DNA of 64,000 nucleotides from Porphyridium purpureum (lineage: Eukaryota > Rhodophyta > Bangiophyceae > Porphyridiales > Porphyridiaceae): assembly GCA_008690995.1 (NCBI GenBank), contig VRMN01000009.1, forward strand, positions 496,001 to 560,000, in the 5' to 3' direction. Below are positions 22,417 through 31,244 of this stretch, piece after piece (position 1 is the first letter of the stretch; the number at the start of each line of letters is the position of its first letter). Under the pieces are notes generated by a model. That model did no database searches, had not been told where the DNA came from, and saw only the letters and a list, made by a program, of their open reading frames with translations. The position numbers and the translations under genes are program-made.

Positions 22417-23241
22417 CTAACTCGTAAAGCGGACCCACGTGTGCTCGTGCTTCCCAGATCCGCTATCCACAAGGGTGAACCCGGCGTCTTTCAACAATGT
22501 GACCGTTCTGATGTGCGCTGCAGCCAATTCCTTCACTTGGTAGGAGTGCGTTTCCATGAGCAGTTGGTTTGTTGGCAGACATCCATTCTCAAGCAGCTCG
22601 ATCAGGACCTCGTATTCCGCGCCCTCGACATCGACTTTTAAGATATCGATGTAAGTGTGACCGAGTTCGGCCATGATGGATCTGAGGTGTTTGACCTGCA
22701 CCTCTGCACTGACGTTGGAATTCTGATGATTGTACTTGCTGTTTGAGACTCCCTCGAGCGGAACGTTCCATACTTCCGTACGGTCTCTGTCACCGAGGCC
22801 CACTTCGCTGTGGATGAACATGGGTGTTTGCAGCTGCGCGCGTGCCTTTACCCAATTCACGGATTTCTGTGTTGGATCAAACGCGTGCACCGGAATGCCG
22901 TACTCATAGATGAGCGCTTCATCCCACGACGTGTCGGTTTTTATATTAAATCCGTACACGACCATCAATCGGCGCTGTGTCTGCGACAACGCGCGGACGT
23001 TTCTCAAACACATCTTCCATCCTCCATACGACGGGTCGCCCACCCACATCAACGATTTTGCGTTCGGACAATCCTGCCTGCGAAACTGCAGCGCTCCGGC
23101 CGCGCACCGCGGATCGTTGAGCTTTGCGTTTCTCGGTCTCCCTGGCATAATATCAACCAACGCCCCACTCCATACCACACATACCACCACCACACATATG
23201 GCTACAATCAACCCGGCGCAATACTCAACCGTCCTACCCAT
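22417..23241 (-). CDS. FkbM/METTL24-type SAM-dependent methyltransferase, type II membrane protein
   Basis: 274 residues. A short N-terminus (MGRTVEYC) is followed by a single hydrophobic anchor (about 9-31), then a lumenal FkbM domain with the diagnostic ILKVDVEGAEYEVL block. Family members O-methylate sugars, lipids or peptides; the animal METTL24-like group has this same single-anchor layout. In a red alga, methylation of secreted galactans in the Golgi would be a natural role, but that is inference. The frame is open to 23349 via a non-ATG codon; 23241 is the ATG directly preceding the anchor and leaves the promoter elements upstream. Confidence 0.8.
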   Translation of the reverse strand: MGRTVEYCAGLIVAICVVVVCVVWSGALVDIMPGRPRNAKLNDPRCAAGALQFRRQDCPNAKSLMWVGDPSYGGWKMCLRNVRALSQTQRRLMVVYGFNIKTDTSWDEALIYEYGIPVHAFDPTQKSVNWVKARAQLQTPMFIHSEVGLGDRDRTEVWNVPLEGVSNSKYNHQNSNVSAEVQVKHLRSIMAELGHTYIDILKVDVEGAEYEVLIELLENGCLPTNQLLMETHSYQVKELAAAHIRTVTLLKDAGFTLVDSGSGKHEHTWVRFTS

Positions 23242-23728
23242 TGTTTCTCTGTCAGTCTCTCTTTGTGTGCCACTTGTCTCCCGCTCGCCCGCATTGTTCA
23301 CCCAAACATCGTCCGATCCAGGGTATCGGTTTAAACCGCTCGGTCCCACCTTAACGGAACTAACTGTACACTATAAAATATGCTTCACGCGCATAGTGTA
23401 CAGTGGTGCCAGCAGTTCACGGTTTCTCGCGTCGCATGCGGTTTGACCGGCTGGACCGCATGAAACACGTCAGTCCAGAAACTGTACTTCACTCCCGCAT
23501 TACACACTTACTAAACATGTGCGAGGTGAGACGTACTTTCAGGATGGCAAACGAATGAGACATCGAATCGTTATTGTTTTGTTCGAGGTACAGTGTGAAG
23601 CTTGCCAGCAAGTGAAGCAGTGGAAGCGCGTGTTTCTTAAGAAGGGGGCGAGAATGAGAAAGAGAAGGGGAGAGAGGAGGAGGGGAAAGGGGAAGGACCA
23701 GGGAGGGAGAGAGAGAGAGAGAGAGAGG
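23242..23728. promoter_or_regulatory. divergent promoter with palindromic GTAC element around a TATA-like core
   Basis: 487 bp between the FkbM gene (-) and the Trx-UBX gene (+). A 12-bp palindrome CGGTTTAAACCG lies at 23327-23338. A perfect 12-bp inverted repeat follows: ACTGTACACTAT (23363-23374) and ATAGTGTACAGT (23393-23404). TATAAAATA (23372-23380) sits at the inner edge of the left arm. Further GTAC cores are at 23484 and 23588. The last 90 bases before the Trx-UBX ATG are almost pure purine on its coding strand and end in (GA)n (23707-23727). Confidence 0.7.
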
Positions 23729-25072
23729 ATGGTTGTGCATCAGGTTGGGAATCTGTCCGAATTTGGACGGGCCATCGTGTCGGCCGGACACAAGTTGGTG
23801 GTGGTCGATTACTTTGCAACATGGTGTGGGCCGTGCCGCGCGATTGCGCCGCTCATGGAGCAGCTGAGTGAGGAGTATGCCGCGACGTGCGTGTTCTTGA
23901 AAGTGGATGTGGACGTCGCGCGCGACGTCGCGCAGCAGCAGGGGATCCGCTCAATGCCAACGTTTGGCTTCTTCCTCAACGGAAGCAAGGTGGACGAGTT
24001 CTCAGGGGCGAATCCGAATAAGCTCAGAAGCGTTATTGACCAGCTTGCGCCCAAGGGCGCCGCTCCGTTTGCCGGAGAAGGGTTCAAGCTGGGTGGGGGC
24101 TCCACTGCCGCAACACACAAGATCGTGTGGGGTGACAAGGCCGCTGCGTCAGCATCCCAGAAAGAAGCTGCACAGGCGCAGCAGCCGCCAAAAGCAACGA
24201 ACGACGCCGCGCCCTCTGACGAGTCCGTCGCGAACGCGAACGCGCACAAGGAAAATGGAAACGCGGAAGCGGCCGCTCCACCGGCAGCCAGTGCAGACCC
24301 GGCACTGCAGCAGCTCATGCCGGCTGTGGATGAGGCTAAAGTCGGCATTCTGCTGGACATGGGATTTCCGCGCGTGCGCGCAGAAAAGGCGCTGATCCTC
24401 AACGGCAGTGATCCGGAGCGCGCAGCGGAGTGGATTTTTGATCACATGGAAGACCCGGACATCGACGAACCACTACAAGTGGTGGCCAAGGCTGGCCCAA
24501 CGCTCACTGAGGAAGAGAAACGTGCCAAGGCACAAGAACTGCTTGCCGCTGCGCGGGCAAAACGTGCAGCAGAAGAGAAGCAGCGTGAAGTGGAAAGCGA
24601 GAAGACCCGTCTCAAGTTTGGCAAGGAAATCTCAGCGGTAAAGGCAGCACAGGAAGAAGAGCAGCGGAGGCGCGACATTGCACTCCGAAAGAAGGAAAAG
24701 GCAGACGCTGTGGCTGAGCGCGAACGGCTGCGCAGGTTGCTGAAAGAAGATGCCGAAGCGCGCAAGCGGCAGTTTGCTCCTCAGGCAGTTGCTCCTGCCG
24801 AGCATTCGGTCGCCTCGTCCGTGCCGTCCGCACCAGGCGCAGGTCTTATTGAGCTACGCCTGCCGGACGGCTCCAAAATTCGCGGTGAGTTCCAGCCGGA
24901 TCAGACTCTAAGTGATGTTGCCGAGTACGTGCGCACGCAGCGAGCTGAATACCAAGCATTCAAGCTGCAGAATACTTACCCGCGCAAAACATACCAGCCC
25001 TCCGATTTCGGCTCGGTGCAGCTCGGCTCCAGTGGCTTGCTACCCCGTGGGGCGCTGATGGTCCTCTTGTAG
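23729..25072 (+). CDS. thioredoxin-UBA-UBX fusion protein (UBXN1/SAKS1-like)
   Basis: 447 residues in three parts. A classical thioredoxin fold comes first (1-105) with the redox site WCGPC (32-36) and the cis-proline SMPTF (about 75-79). A linker leads to a UBA domain (203-243, LLDMGFPRVRAEKAL) and a charged coiled coil (about 258-340), and a UBX domain closes the chain (about 367-447). The UBA-coil-UBX part follows human UBXN1 closely, a p97/Cdc48 adaptor that binds ubiquitin chains. The UBX should dock on Cdc48 and the UBA should hold ubiquitylated clients, with an active oxidoreductase attached. UBXN7/FAF1 have a thioredoxin-like UAS domain in another order and without CxxC. The start is the ATG right after the (GA)n tract; frame-open ATG at 23555 lies inside the promoter elements. 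Confidence 0.9.
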   Translation: MVVHQVGNLSEFGRAIVSAGHKLVVVDYFATWCGPCRAIAPLMEQLSEEYAATCVFLKVDVDVARDVAQQQGIRSMPTFGFFLNGSKVDEFSGANPNKLRSVIDQLAPKGAAPFAGEGFKLGGGSTAATHKIVWGDKAAASASQKEAAQAQQPPKATNDAAPSDESVANANAHKENGNAEAAAPPAASADPALQQLMPAVDEAKVGILLDMGFPRVRAEKALILNGSDPERAAEWIFDHMEDPDIDEPLQVVAKAGPTLTEEEKRAKAQELLAAARAKRAAEEKQREVESEKTRLKFGKEISAVKAAQEEEQRRRDIALRKKEKADAVAERERLRRLLKEDAEARKRQFAPQAVAPAEHSVASSVPSAPGAGLIELRLPDGSKIRGEFQPDQTLSDVAEYVRTQRAEYQAFKLQNTYPRKTYQPSDFGSVQLGSSGLLPRGALMVLL

Positions 25073-25133
25073 CATTTTGTGTGAGTTGGCGGATTCCCAC
25101 CGACGTGCTTTCATCATACACCGTCCGCCTCGA

Positions 25134-25139
25134 AATAAA
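25134..25139 (+). terminator. candidate poly(A) signal AATAAA
   Basis: AATAAA 62 bases after the stop of the Trx-UBX gene, a normal distance for a short 3' UTR. It ends seven bases before the ATG of the questionable small ORF at 25146. Confidence 0.5.
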
Positions 25140-25145
25140 AGCAAA

Positions 25146-25454
25146 ATGCCCGCCGTGCTCTCACCTCGTCAGGCAGGAGAAAGTCTAGTCAAAAGCGACG
25201 AATGCGTCGAAAGAGGAGGTGAAGAGCCGGCTAAACTTCCGACACTGATATCTTGTCCAGTCTGTTGCAGCGCAGAACGCTCAGGCAGCTTTCAAACCTA
25301 TGATCGTACTGTCTGGTGCAAGCAACCATCGTCCGTCGCTGGCATGCCCATGTCGTTGGATGAATTGTATCGAAAAACTAACCTGCACAACCTCTCACTC
25401 GGATCTCAGGAGTTGAGCTCCCACTTGCTTCCCTGCGAGCTGGTGACACCATGA
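25146..25454 (+). CDS. questionable small ORF overlapping the Rad1 start by ATGA
   Basis: 102 codons from MPAVLSPRQAG, no family recognised; there is a CPVCC segment but no complete zinc-binding pattern. Its stop TGA overlaps the Rad1 ATG in the four bases ATGA (25451-25454), the arrangement used for coupled re-initiation. Against it being a gene: third codon positions are mixed rather than G/C-rich as in neighbours, and the AATAAA at 25134-25139 suggests the preceding transcript ends around its start. It may instead be a long upstream ORF in the Rad1 leader, or chance. Confidence 0.25.
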   Translation: MPAVLSPRQAGESLVKSDECVERGGEEPAKLPTLISCPVCCSAERSGSFQTYDRTVWCKQPSSVAGMPMSLDELYRKTNLHNLSLGSQELSSHLLPCELVTP

Positions 25455-26428
25455 AGGAGTCGAACGTACTCGAGTGCTGCTTTGTGTCCGGCCGGTTCTT
25501 GCTCGACGTTCTGTCGTTTATCTACAGCACGACAAGCAAGCACGCGCAATTCGTGGTCCTGTCCGTGGCGCCAGCGTCTAATGCGCTGCGTGTGACGTTG
25601 CAAGAGCGTGGTGCGCTCGAAGCGACATTGCTGCTGCGCGAAGAGGCGTTCTCTTCTTTTATGTGCCGAGACGCTGAGCTGTCAGTGCGTGTGCCGCTTG
25701 GTATTTTCAGAGAATGCTTGACCGTGCTGGTCACGGCGGAGCGGTCTGCGAGCTTTTCGCTAGGGCGAAGCAGCGGAGCAAATCCCCATCTCCAGGCGCA
25801 GTACGTCACACCCGTGTTACTGAATGTGGCTTCCGCTTTGGACTCGATGGAATTGGTGGTTGTGGATGAGTGTGGCGAGTCAGAAATCCGAACACAGTGC
25901 CGAATCCGCACTTTTACGGGATCGAGCGATCAAGTCGACCTCGAGTTCCACACGGCTGACGTGGTGCTGAGTGGTATCGTAAAGTCCGAGTTACTGGCTC
26001 ATGCACTCTCCGAAATCGACTTTGGCGGAGCCAACTATGCAGATATCTTGGTGAGCGAGTCGACACTTTGCGTGCAATCAGGCTCCTACCAAGGCGGTGC
26101 GTCGAGAACTGTCGAGATTATCTGTGCAGAAGCTCCCGAGCCAAACGAGCGTGACGCGCAAATGCGCGGCGAGCGTTCCGACCTTGTTTTACAGTGGCAG
26201 TGCACAGAGCAGCGGCGCGAGTCCTTTCGTCTGCTTTCGCTCACCAGAGTGCTCCGCGCGCTCAACTCCAGTCAAGAGACGCGCATGCGAATGAACGAGA
26301 AGGGTCTGCTTGCGTTTACCATCAAGCTTTGTGCTGACAGCTTTCCGTATTTCCCAGTCGTCAATCGGGATCCGAGCTCATGTATTCTGTGCTTTGTAGA
26401 ATTTGTTCTGCTTCCGCTCGAAGAGTGA
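25451..26428 (+). CDS. Rad1-like subunit of the 9-1-1 checkpoint clamp
   Basis: 325 residues. Rad1 forms a PCNA-like ring with Rad9 and Hus1 that is loaded at DNA damage and activates the checkpoint kinase. The N-terminal half shows the first clamp fold (FRECLTVLV, then LELVVVDECGESEI-type strands), the second half ends with the family tail TRMRMNEKGLLAFTIKL...CFVEFVLLPLEE, which matches the final strand of animal Rad1 (pattern MNENGLL...FVEYYCCP). Length is normal (human 282). The ATG at 25451 begins directly before the first conserved strand. The promoter must lie within the preceding 378 bp. Confidence 0.78.
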   Translation: MKESNVLECCFVSGRFLLDVLSFIYSTTSKHAQFVVLSVAPASNALRVTLQERGALEATLLLREEAFSSFMCRDAELSVRVPLGIFRECLTVLVTAERSASFSLGRSSGANPHLQAQYVTPVLLNVASALDSMELVVVDECGESEIRTQCRIRTFTGSSDQVDLEFHTADVVLSGIVKSELLAHALSEIDFGGANYADILVSESTLCVQSGSYQGGASRTVEIICAEAPEPNERDAQMRGERSDLVLQWQCTEQRRESFRLLSLTRVLRALNSSQETRMRMNEKGLLAFTIKLCADSFPYFPVVNRDPSSCILCFVEFVLLPLEE

Positions 26429-26869
26429 GAATGGGCACAAGGCCATTGGAAAACATGCTCTGCCGAGACACAAGCACCTCTGCGCAGCAATAATCTAACT
26501 GTACGAGACGTTGAAGGCACATCTTTAATCATCCGACGTTGGGAAACCCAGGACTGGCCATGTAAACTTTGCCCGACTTGTCGGATCGCACATATCTTCT
26601 GGCGGACCGGCTCGCACGCAAAGAAAAGCTTGCTTATTTCTTCGCTTTGTGGTCGCAGGACATCACTGTGGCATACCACCAATCGCTATTAACCCGCACT
26701 CACGGTGCTCAACCAGTCATCATGTCTGCCGCAACGCTTCCCCTGTCCCCGTTCTCTCGGTAGCTTTACTCTGCGGAGCACATTCTATGGTCTGGCCACT
26801 GCTCATGGCAGTATCCATCACCGAGCGCCAGAACGACCGGACATCAACTTGCACCTTCGACTTAACTCG
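26429..26869. other. convergent 3' intergenic region
   Basis: 441 bp between the Rad1 stop and the stop of the bHLH gene on the other strand. I see no ORF with coding character, no repeat and no clear RNA structure. Confidence 0.45.
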
Positions 26870-28477
26870 CTACTCCGATTTCAAGTCGGACCGAGCCGTA
26901 GGTTGCAACCCCTTCGAAAAGTGGATGGAGCTCAGAATTGTAAACAAGGATTGTACGGCGTTGAACAGAATGTAGTTAAAGTCGCGCTTCTCGGTGGAGA
27001 GGAAGACCGAAACATAGTGCACGACAGTACCCTGCATGATCGGAAATGCGTAGCCAGACGTCAGACCAGCCTTTTCCGCTTGCTTGGAGCGCAGAAACTG
27101 CGCACCGTCAGACGCACTCGGTAAGAATTGGGATTGACGCATGGAGAATGCACGGCCGGGCAAACCCTGCATGGCAGCGAATTTCATGCGCTCGCTCGAA
27201 ATCTCAAACATATTCAGAAGCGATTCGCTGTCGCTCGAGATGCACGACTTGCGCACCCCGAAGGCGTAAGTGAGAACTTCCGCACCCCGAGCGTCATAAT
27301 CGACTTTCCACATCTCGGCAATTGCAAAATCGAAAACGTGCAGCAGGTCTTGCATCACAATCGGAAGCATTTTCCTTTCATCCCAGTTGCACATCACGTA
27401 AAGATCCTCTAGATACGACCTCGTCAGTTCCATGTTTTGAAGAATAAATGCCAGATTGCACGCGCGGCGCATGCGATCAACTTTTTGCTCGAGCGCCCGA
27501 ATGTAGGCGAGCGAGCGGTTTGCCGCTTCCGCACGCGACAAGCGCCGATTTTGAGGGCACAAGTTGCGTAGTTCTAAGTGTGTCTGCAACTCATAAATAG
27601 AGTTCTGCACTTTGCGACGATAACGACGGTTGATGTCCACGCTCTTCTTCCGCGAATCTGACTTTGACGCCCCGCCACCATCCGCGCCGAGCGCATCTTC
27701 ATCTTCGTCTTTCACGTCGTCTACTCCTTCGTCGTAAGAGTTGTTTTCATCGCCCTGAGGACTCCCTCTCACTCCCTTGGTGGAGGGTCCCCCGTACGAG
27801 TCGCTCGTCGTGTTGCCCTCGTGGGCTTCGTGGGCTTCGTGCCCATCGAGCGCCGAGTCTTGCAGCTCGTGAGCCAGGCCTGCGAACATGGCGTCCGCGG
27901 CAACGCCGTGATTTAAGCGCGACACGTCTGCCTGCTCGAGGGTGCGCCCCAGGAGGCGGTACGCCACGGAGGACGGTTCGTTTCTCGCGTCGCCTTCAAA
28001 AACAATCCGCGGCGGGGCTGATTCGCCCTGCGCGTCGCCCGGGTGCAGCACGGACATCGAGTCATCAAACGCACCGCTACCTCCCTCCAGCACGTTGAAC
28101 AGCCACATGTCGCCGTGTCCTTCATTGGCATGCCCGTAACCTCCTGCCGCGCCTGTCCCGGCGCCGGACGCCGCCGCTGACTGTTGAGGATGATGATGTT
28201 GCTGCTGCTGCTGGGACTGCGATTGACTGTGATGGTACTGCCCCTGCCATGACTGCGCTGGCTGCGTCGCGCGCTGCGCAAACCCAGCTGCACCTCCCGT
28301 CGGACGCGGGTTCATCTGGCCCGCATTCACGCTCACCTGCACCGCCGCCGGCGCATACTTATGCCCGTACGCCGCACTCGCGTACCCGTGCGTCGGCGAG
28401 AGCGCCTGTCCCGCAGCCGCCGGCAACCCCCGTGCTGGATCCCCCGCCGCACTCTTCTCCCCAAGCGACTGGTTCAT
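26870..28477 (-). CDS. bHLH transcription factor with C-terminal GAF/MYC_N-like domain
   Basis: 535 residues. The first 270 are low-complexity (Gln/His runs near 84-98, Ala/Gly-rich, then acidic). Residues 277-338 read as basic-helix-loop-helix: basic RKKSVDINRRYRRKVQ, helix 1 NSIYELQTHL, loop, helix 2 RAEAANRSLAYIRALEQKV. The basic region lacks the classical H-E-R triad, so E-box binding is uncertain. The C-terminal 170 residues (with GLPGRAFSMRQ and a SGYAFPIMQGTVVHYVSVF segment) resemble the GAF-like MYC_N domain of plant MYC-type bHLH proteins, which there lies N-terminal to the bHLH. The frame is open to 28552; 28477 is the first ATG. Probably a nuclear regulator; targets unknown. Confidence 0.72.
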   Translation of the reverse strand: MNQSLGEKSAAGDPARGLPAAAGQALSPTHGYASAAYGHKYAPAAVQVSVNAGQMNPRPTGGAAGFAQRATQPAQSWQGQYHHSQSQSQQQQQHHHPQQSAAASGAGTGAAGGYGHANEGHGDMWLFNVLEGGSGAFDDSMSVLHPGDAQGESAPPRIVFEGDARNEPSSVAYRLLGRTLEQADVSRLNHGVAADAMFAGLAHELQDSALDGHEAHEAHEGNTTSDSYGGPSTKGVRGSPQGDENNSYDEGVDDVKDEDEDALGADGGGASKSDSRKKSVDINRRYRRKVQNSIYELQTHLELRNLCPQNRRLSRAEAANRSLAYIRALEQKVDRMRRACNLAFILQNMELTRSYLEDLYVMCNWDERKMLPIVMQDLLHVFDFAIAEMWKVDYDARGAEVLTYAFGVRKSCISSDSESLLNMFEISSERMKFAAMQGLPGRAFSMRQSQFLPSASDGAQFLRSKQAEKAGLTSGYAFPIMQGTVVHYVSVFLSTEKRDFNYILFNAVQSLFTILSSIHFSKGLQPTARSDLKSE

Positions 28478-28747
28478 CGCTACGCCCCGCTCCCGCACCG
28501 TCCTTCCGCGCGCCTGCCTCTCTGCCTGCACCCACCCCCAACCCCCCTTCACCTGCTCACGCCGCCTGCATCAACCCCCACCACTCCGCACATGGCCCCA
28601 ACACTCGCACAATCCTTCCCTCCCTTCCTTTCCCACCCACTCCACCCACTCTACCTCTTCGTCCTCCCCTCTTTCCCCCCTTCACCACTTCTTCTTCTTC
28701 TTTCGTCTGTTCACTCTTGACGCCTTCTTCCTATTACCACCACCATC

Positions 28748-28771
28748 ACTACTACTACTACTACTACTACT
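28748..28771. repeat. (ACT)n microsatellite
   Basis: Eight tandem ACT units in the upstream region of the bHLH gene, in a generally pyrimidine-rich stretch. Confidence 0.9.
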
Positions 28772-28863
28772 GCTAGTCACTACTAGTGGTGCTACTATTC
28801 ATTCAATCCAACCCAACCGACCAACTTACCTACTGAACTAGCCCGACTCGGTCTGATCAATGA

Positions 28864-28907
28864 ACACACGCACACACACACACACACACAGACACACACA
28901 GACACAC
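28864..28907. repeat. (CA)n microsatellite with G interruptions
   Basis: Mostly CA dinucleotides over 44 bases, interrupted by two GACACACA units. It lies upstream of the bHLH gene. Confidence 0.85.
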
Positions 28908-29494
28908 GCCACTGCGCGTGAGTCACCAACACGACTCGTCAACACACGGACCCAACACGTTCACACACGGATTAGATGCGGTAGTAAGCAGGCGCGTGCA
29001 GGTTGCACAAGAGTACGGACCGAGTTCGTCCCTATTGGTGCCAAGTTGACGTTGACTGCGGAGAGGACGATTCCGTCGACTGGCACAAACGCCTCTGGCT
29101 GTCTCTCCGTTACTTCGTTGCTTCGTTTCTCGGTTGGTGTGTTTGCGGCTGGGAGGGTGGGGGTGGGGCGTTTTGAGTGTGGACTGGAAGATAGAGAATG
29201 GACGCGCGCAGCAGTGCACCGCAGTGGCATGGTCTGGCTAACATCGCCTGGTGGAACAATCGGCGACGGAGTTGTTCTGCCTAACGGCTGCAGTGGCGTG
29301 TGCGACTTGCGCGGCTTGTGCGTTGGTGGTGGTGGTGGTGGTGGTCGTGGTGGTGGTCGTGGCGCAACGGGGTGGTTTAACGGTTCACAACGGTCTCTCG
29401 CCGTCGCAGAGAGGGCTTAACGCACGGCATCACTGTACTCGCTGTACTTGCTGTACGGGGCAGCAGATGCGGATGTTAGAGTTTGGGAGAGGGG

Positions 29495-31066
29495 TTACAG
29501 GGGAGGTCGGCGGCACAGCGTCACGCGGAGGCCGTGCGCCGTGGAGACCGCGCCCATCATGCGCGGCTCGCTCGCCGCGGTGAGACGCACGTCACAGTGC
29601 TGGATGAGCGTGCTGAGCACCACCTTCATCTCCAGCAGCGCCAGGCGGGCGCCAACGCAGCCGCGCGCGCCGCTCAGGAACGGAAGGAACGCGTTCAGTT
29701 CGGCGCTCGCGGCGCGCGCCGGCTGGCCCGGAACTGCCGACAGCCAGTGTCGCTCAGGTTCAAACACATGAGCGGCAAAGCACGCGGTCTCATCATCGCC
29801 TGGCCGCTGCGTCCATGTGCTCGCATGCCGCTGCAACGCGAGAATCGGAATCCCCACAATCGCGTTGCGCGCCATGCGCACCCCGCACAGCGTGTGTTCC
29901 TTGCATACCTTGCGAGCCGTCCAGTTGATAGGAGGGTACACGCGCAGGGTCTCCTGAACCACCGCCGCCAGGAACGGGCACGTGTCGAGCCACGCCGCGC
30001 GCTTCGCGCAGTCGCCTTCTAAAAACGCCGGCCCAATTTCTTCGCGCAGCCGTGCGCACCGCCGCGGCGACCCAGCCATCTCGAACAGAGCCCAGCTGAT
30101 TCCTGACGCTGTGGTCGCGTGGCCCGCCGCGAGAAACGTGAGCATGTGGTCCAGCGCCTCGGCGCTCGTCATACTTCCCTCATGAAGAAGCTTCTGGAGA
30201 ATTCCCAGGACACTGTCGTCATTCGGCGCGGCTTCGTCGTCAGATTGGGTCTGATGCTCTGTCGCAGTGGCTGCAGCAACTACGACGTTACGAATGCGCT
30301 CCACCAGACGCATAGACTCGCGAATTCTGGCAAACGGGAGCCACGGCGTCATCCAAGCTGGCACGATGGCCACGAGAATGAGCATCCAGTGCGGCAGCTC
30401 GCGGCCATCCAAAAACTTGCCATAGCTATCGAGTAGGTCTAGCCACGCTTTCTCGGTGTAATCGAGCCCAACCACTGCAGACATAATCCTTAGCGTGATT
30501 CTGCTCATGAGCGGCTGCACCTCGACGTCGACGGCTTTCGCGTCTGGCACAAGAAGCTCGAGCTCGTCATGAACAATCCGAAACATCGCGTCACTCTTTG
30601 CAAACAATGCGTCACGGCGGAATGCAGGCACCATTTCGCCTCTGCGGCGAGCGTGAGCCGGCGCTTCCAGAAGCAGCAATCCCTTCTCTCCCATGGCTAG
30701 CTGCAGCAGCTTGCGGGTCACATCTGGCTTGACGTAGCAGTGTTCCTCGCCCACCATGATGGCCCGCAATGCATCGCTCGACAGGGCCACGTAGCGCTTT
30801 TCGCCCAGGTAGTCCTGGAACACAAGCAGATCGTGATTCTTCTCCAGCTCGTCGCTGCTCACGAATGGTTGCAGCAGTCGGCACGTCGCGTGTGGACTCC
30901 GCAGCGGACTCATCCACCGTTGGTGGCCGAACACCCAGTGCGCCCATTGCGAACGCTCGACTGGAGGAAGCACCGCGACAGCGTGGAGCGCATCTCTCGG
31001 CGCGGCGCGTTGCCACGCTAGCGCAAGCAATGCGAGCAGGATCAGAATAAACACCACCACAACCAT
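29495..31066 (-). CDS. cytochrome P450 monooxygenase, membrane anchored
   Basis: 523 residues. An N-terminal hydrophobic anchor (about 2-18) is the ER type. The oxygen-activating I-helix reads AAGHATTAS, the K-helix ExxR is ETLR, and the haem-binding loop is FLSGARGCVG with ligand Cys470. Spacing and length are normal for microsomal P450s. The sequence lacks an obvious match to plant sterol CYP51 or carotenoid CYP97 that I can assert, so the substrate is unknown; it looks like the broad clan containing CYP4/CYP97-like fatty acid and carotenoid hydroxylases. A single GTACAC at 31112 lies 46 bases upstream of the ATG. Confidence 0.92.
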   Translation of the reverse strand: MVVVVFILILLALLALAWQRAAPRDALHAVAVLPPVERSQWAHWVFGHQRWMSPLRSPHATCRLLQPFVSSDELEKNHDLLVFQDYLGEKRYVALSSDALRAIMVGEEHCYVKPDVTRKLLQLAMGEKGLLLLEAPAHARRRGEMVPAFRRDALFAKSDAMFRIVHDELELLVPDAKAVDVEVQPLMSRITLRIMSAVVGLDYTEKAWLDLLDSYGKFLDGRELPHWMLILVAIVPAWMTPWLPFARIRESMRLVERIRNVVVAAATATEHQTQSDDEAAPNDDSVLGILQKLLHEGSMTSAEALDHMLTFLAAGHATTASGISWALFEMAGSPRRCARLREEIGPAFLEGDCAKRAAWLDTCPFLAAVVQETLRVYPPINWTARKVCKEHTLCGVRMARNAIVGIPILALQRHASTWTQRPGDDETACFAAHVFEPERHWLSAVPGQPARAASAELNAFLPFLSGARGCVGARLALLEMKVVLSTLIQHCDVRLTAASEPRMMGAVSTAHGLRVTLCRRPPL

Positions 31067-31244
31067 GCTTTATCCGGCAAGCTCCAAAGGAAGAGAGGAA
31101 AAGTAATTTATGTACACGGAATGCGCATCAAAACGCCATCTGACCTTTCCTCCCTTCATGCTCGTCGGTCACCACCACGCCGGCGCGGAATGCGACCAGT
31201 CAAAGCGGTGCGTGCTGTGTCCCGCGGACAACTCTAAGCGCCAC

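Larger units (their letters stand above)
28478..29494. promoter_or_regulatory. upstream region of the bHLH gene, microsatellite-rich
   Basis: About 1 kb between the bHLH start and the stop of the P450 gene, both on the minus strand. The + strand is pyrimidine-rich at 28615-28720 (purine-rich bHLH leader). An (ACT)n tract lies at 28748-28771, a (CA)n tract at about 28864-28907 and a (TGG)n tract at about 29322-29360. Three GTAC cores at 29435, 29444 and 29453 form three tandem 9-base units CTGTACTYG. Open frames here are compositional and I do not call a gene. Confidence 0.5.

Noticed and set aside
28860-29420. 186-codon + strand frame upstream of the bHLH gene
   Set aside because: Starts in a (CA)n tract and ends in a (TGG)n tract; composition explains it and no domain is seen.
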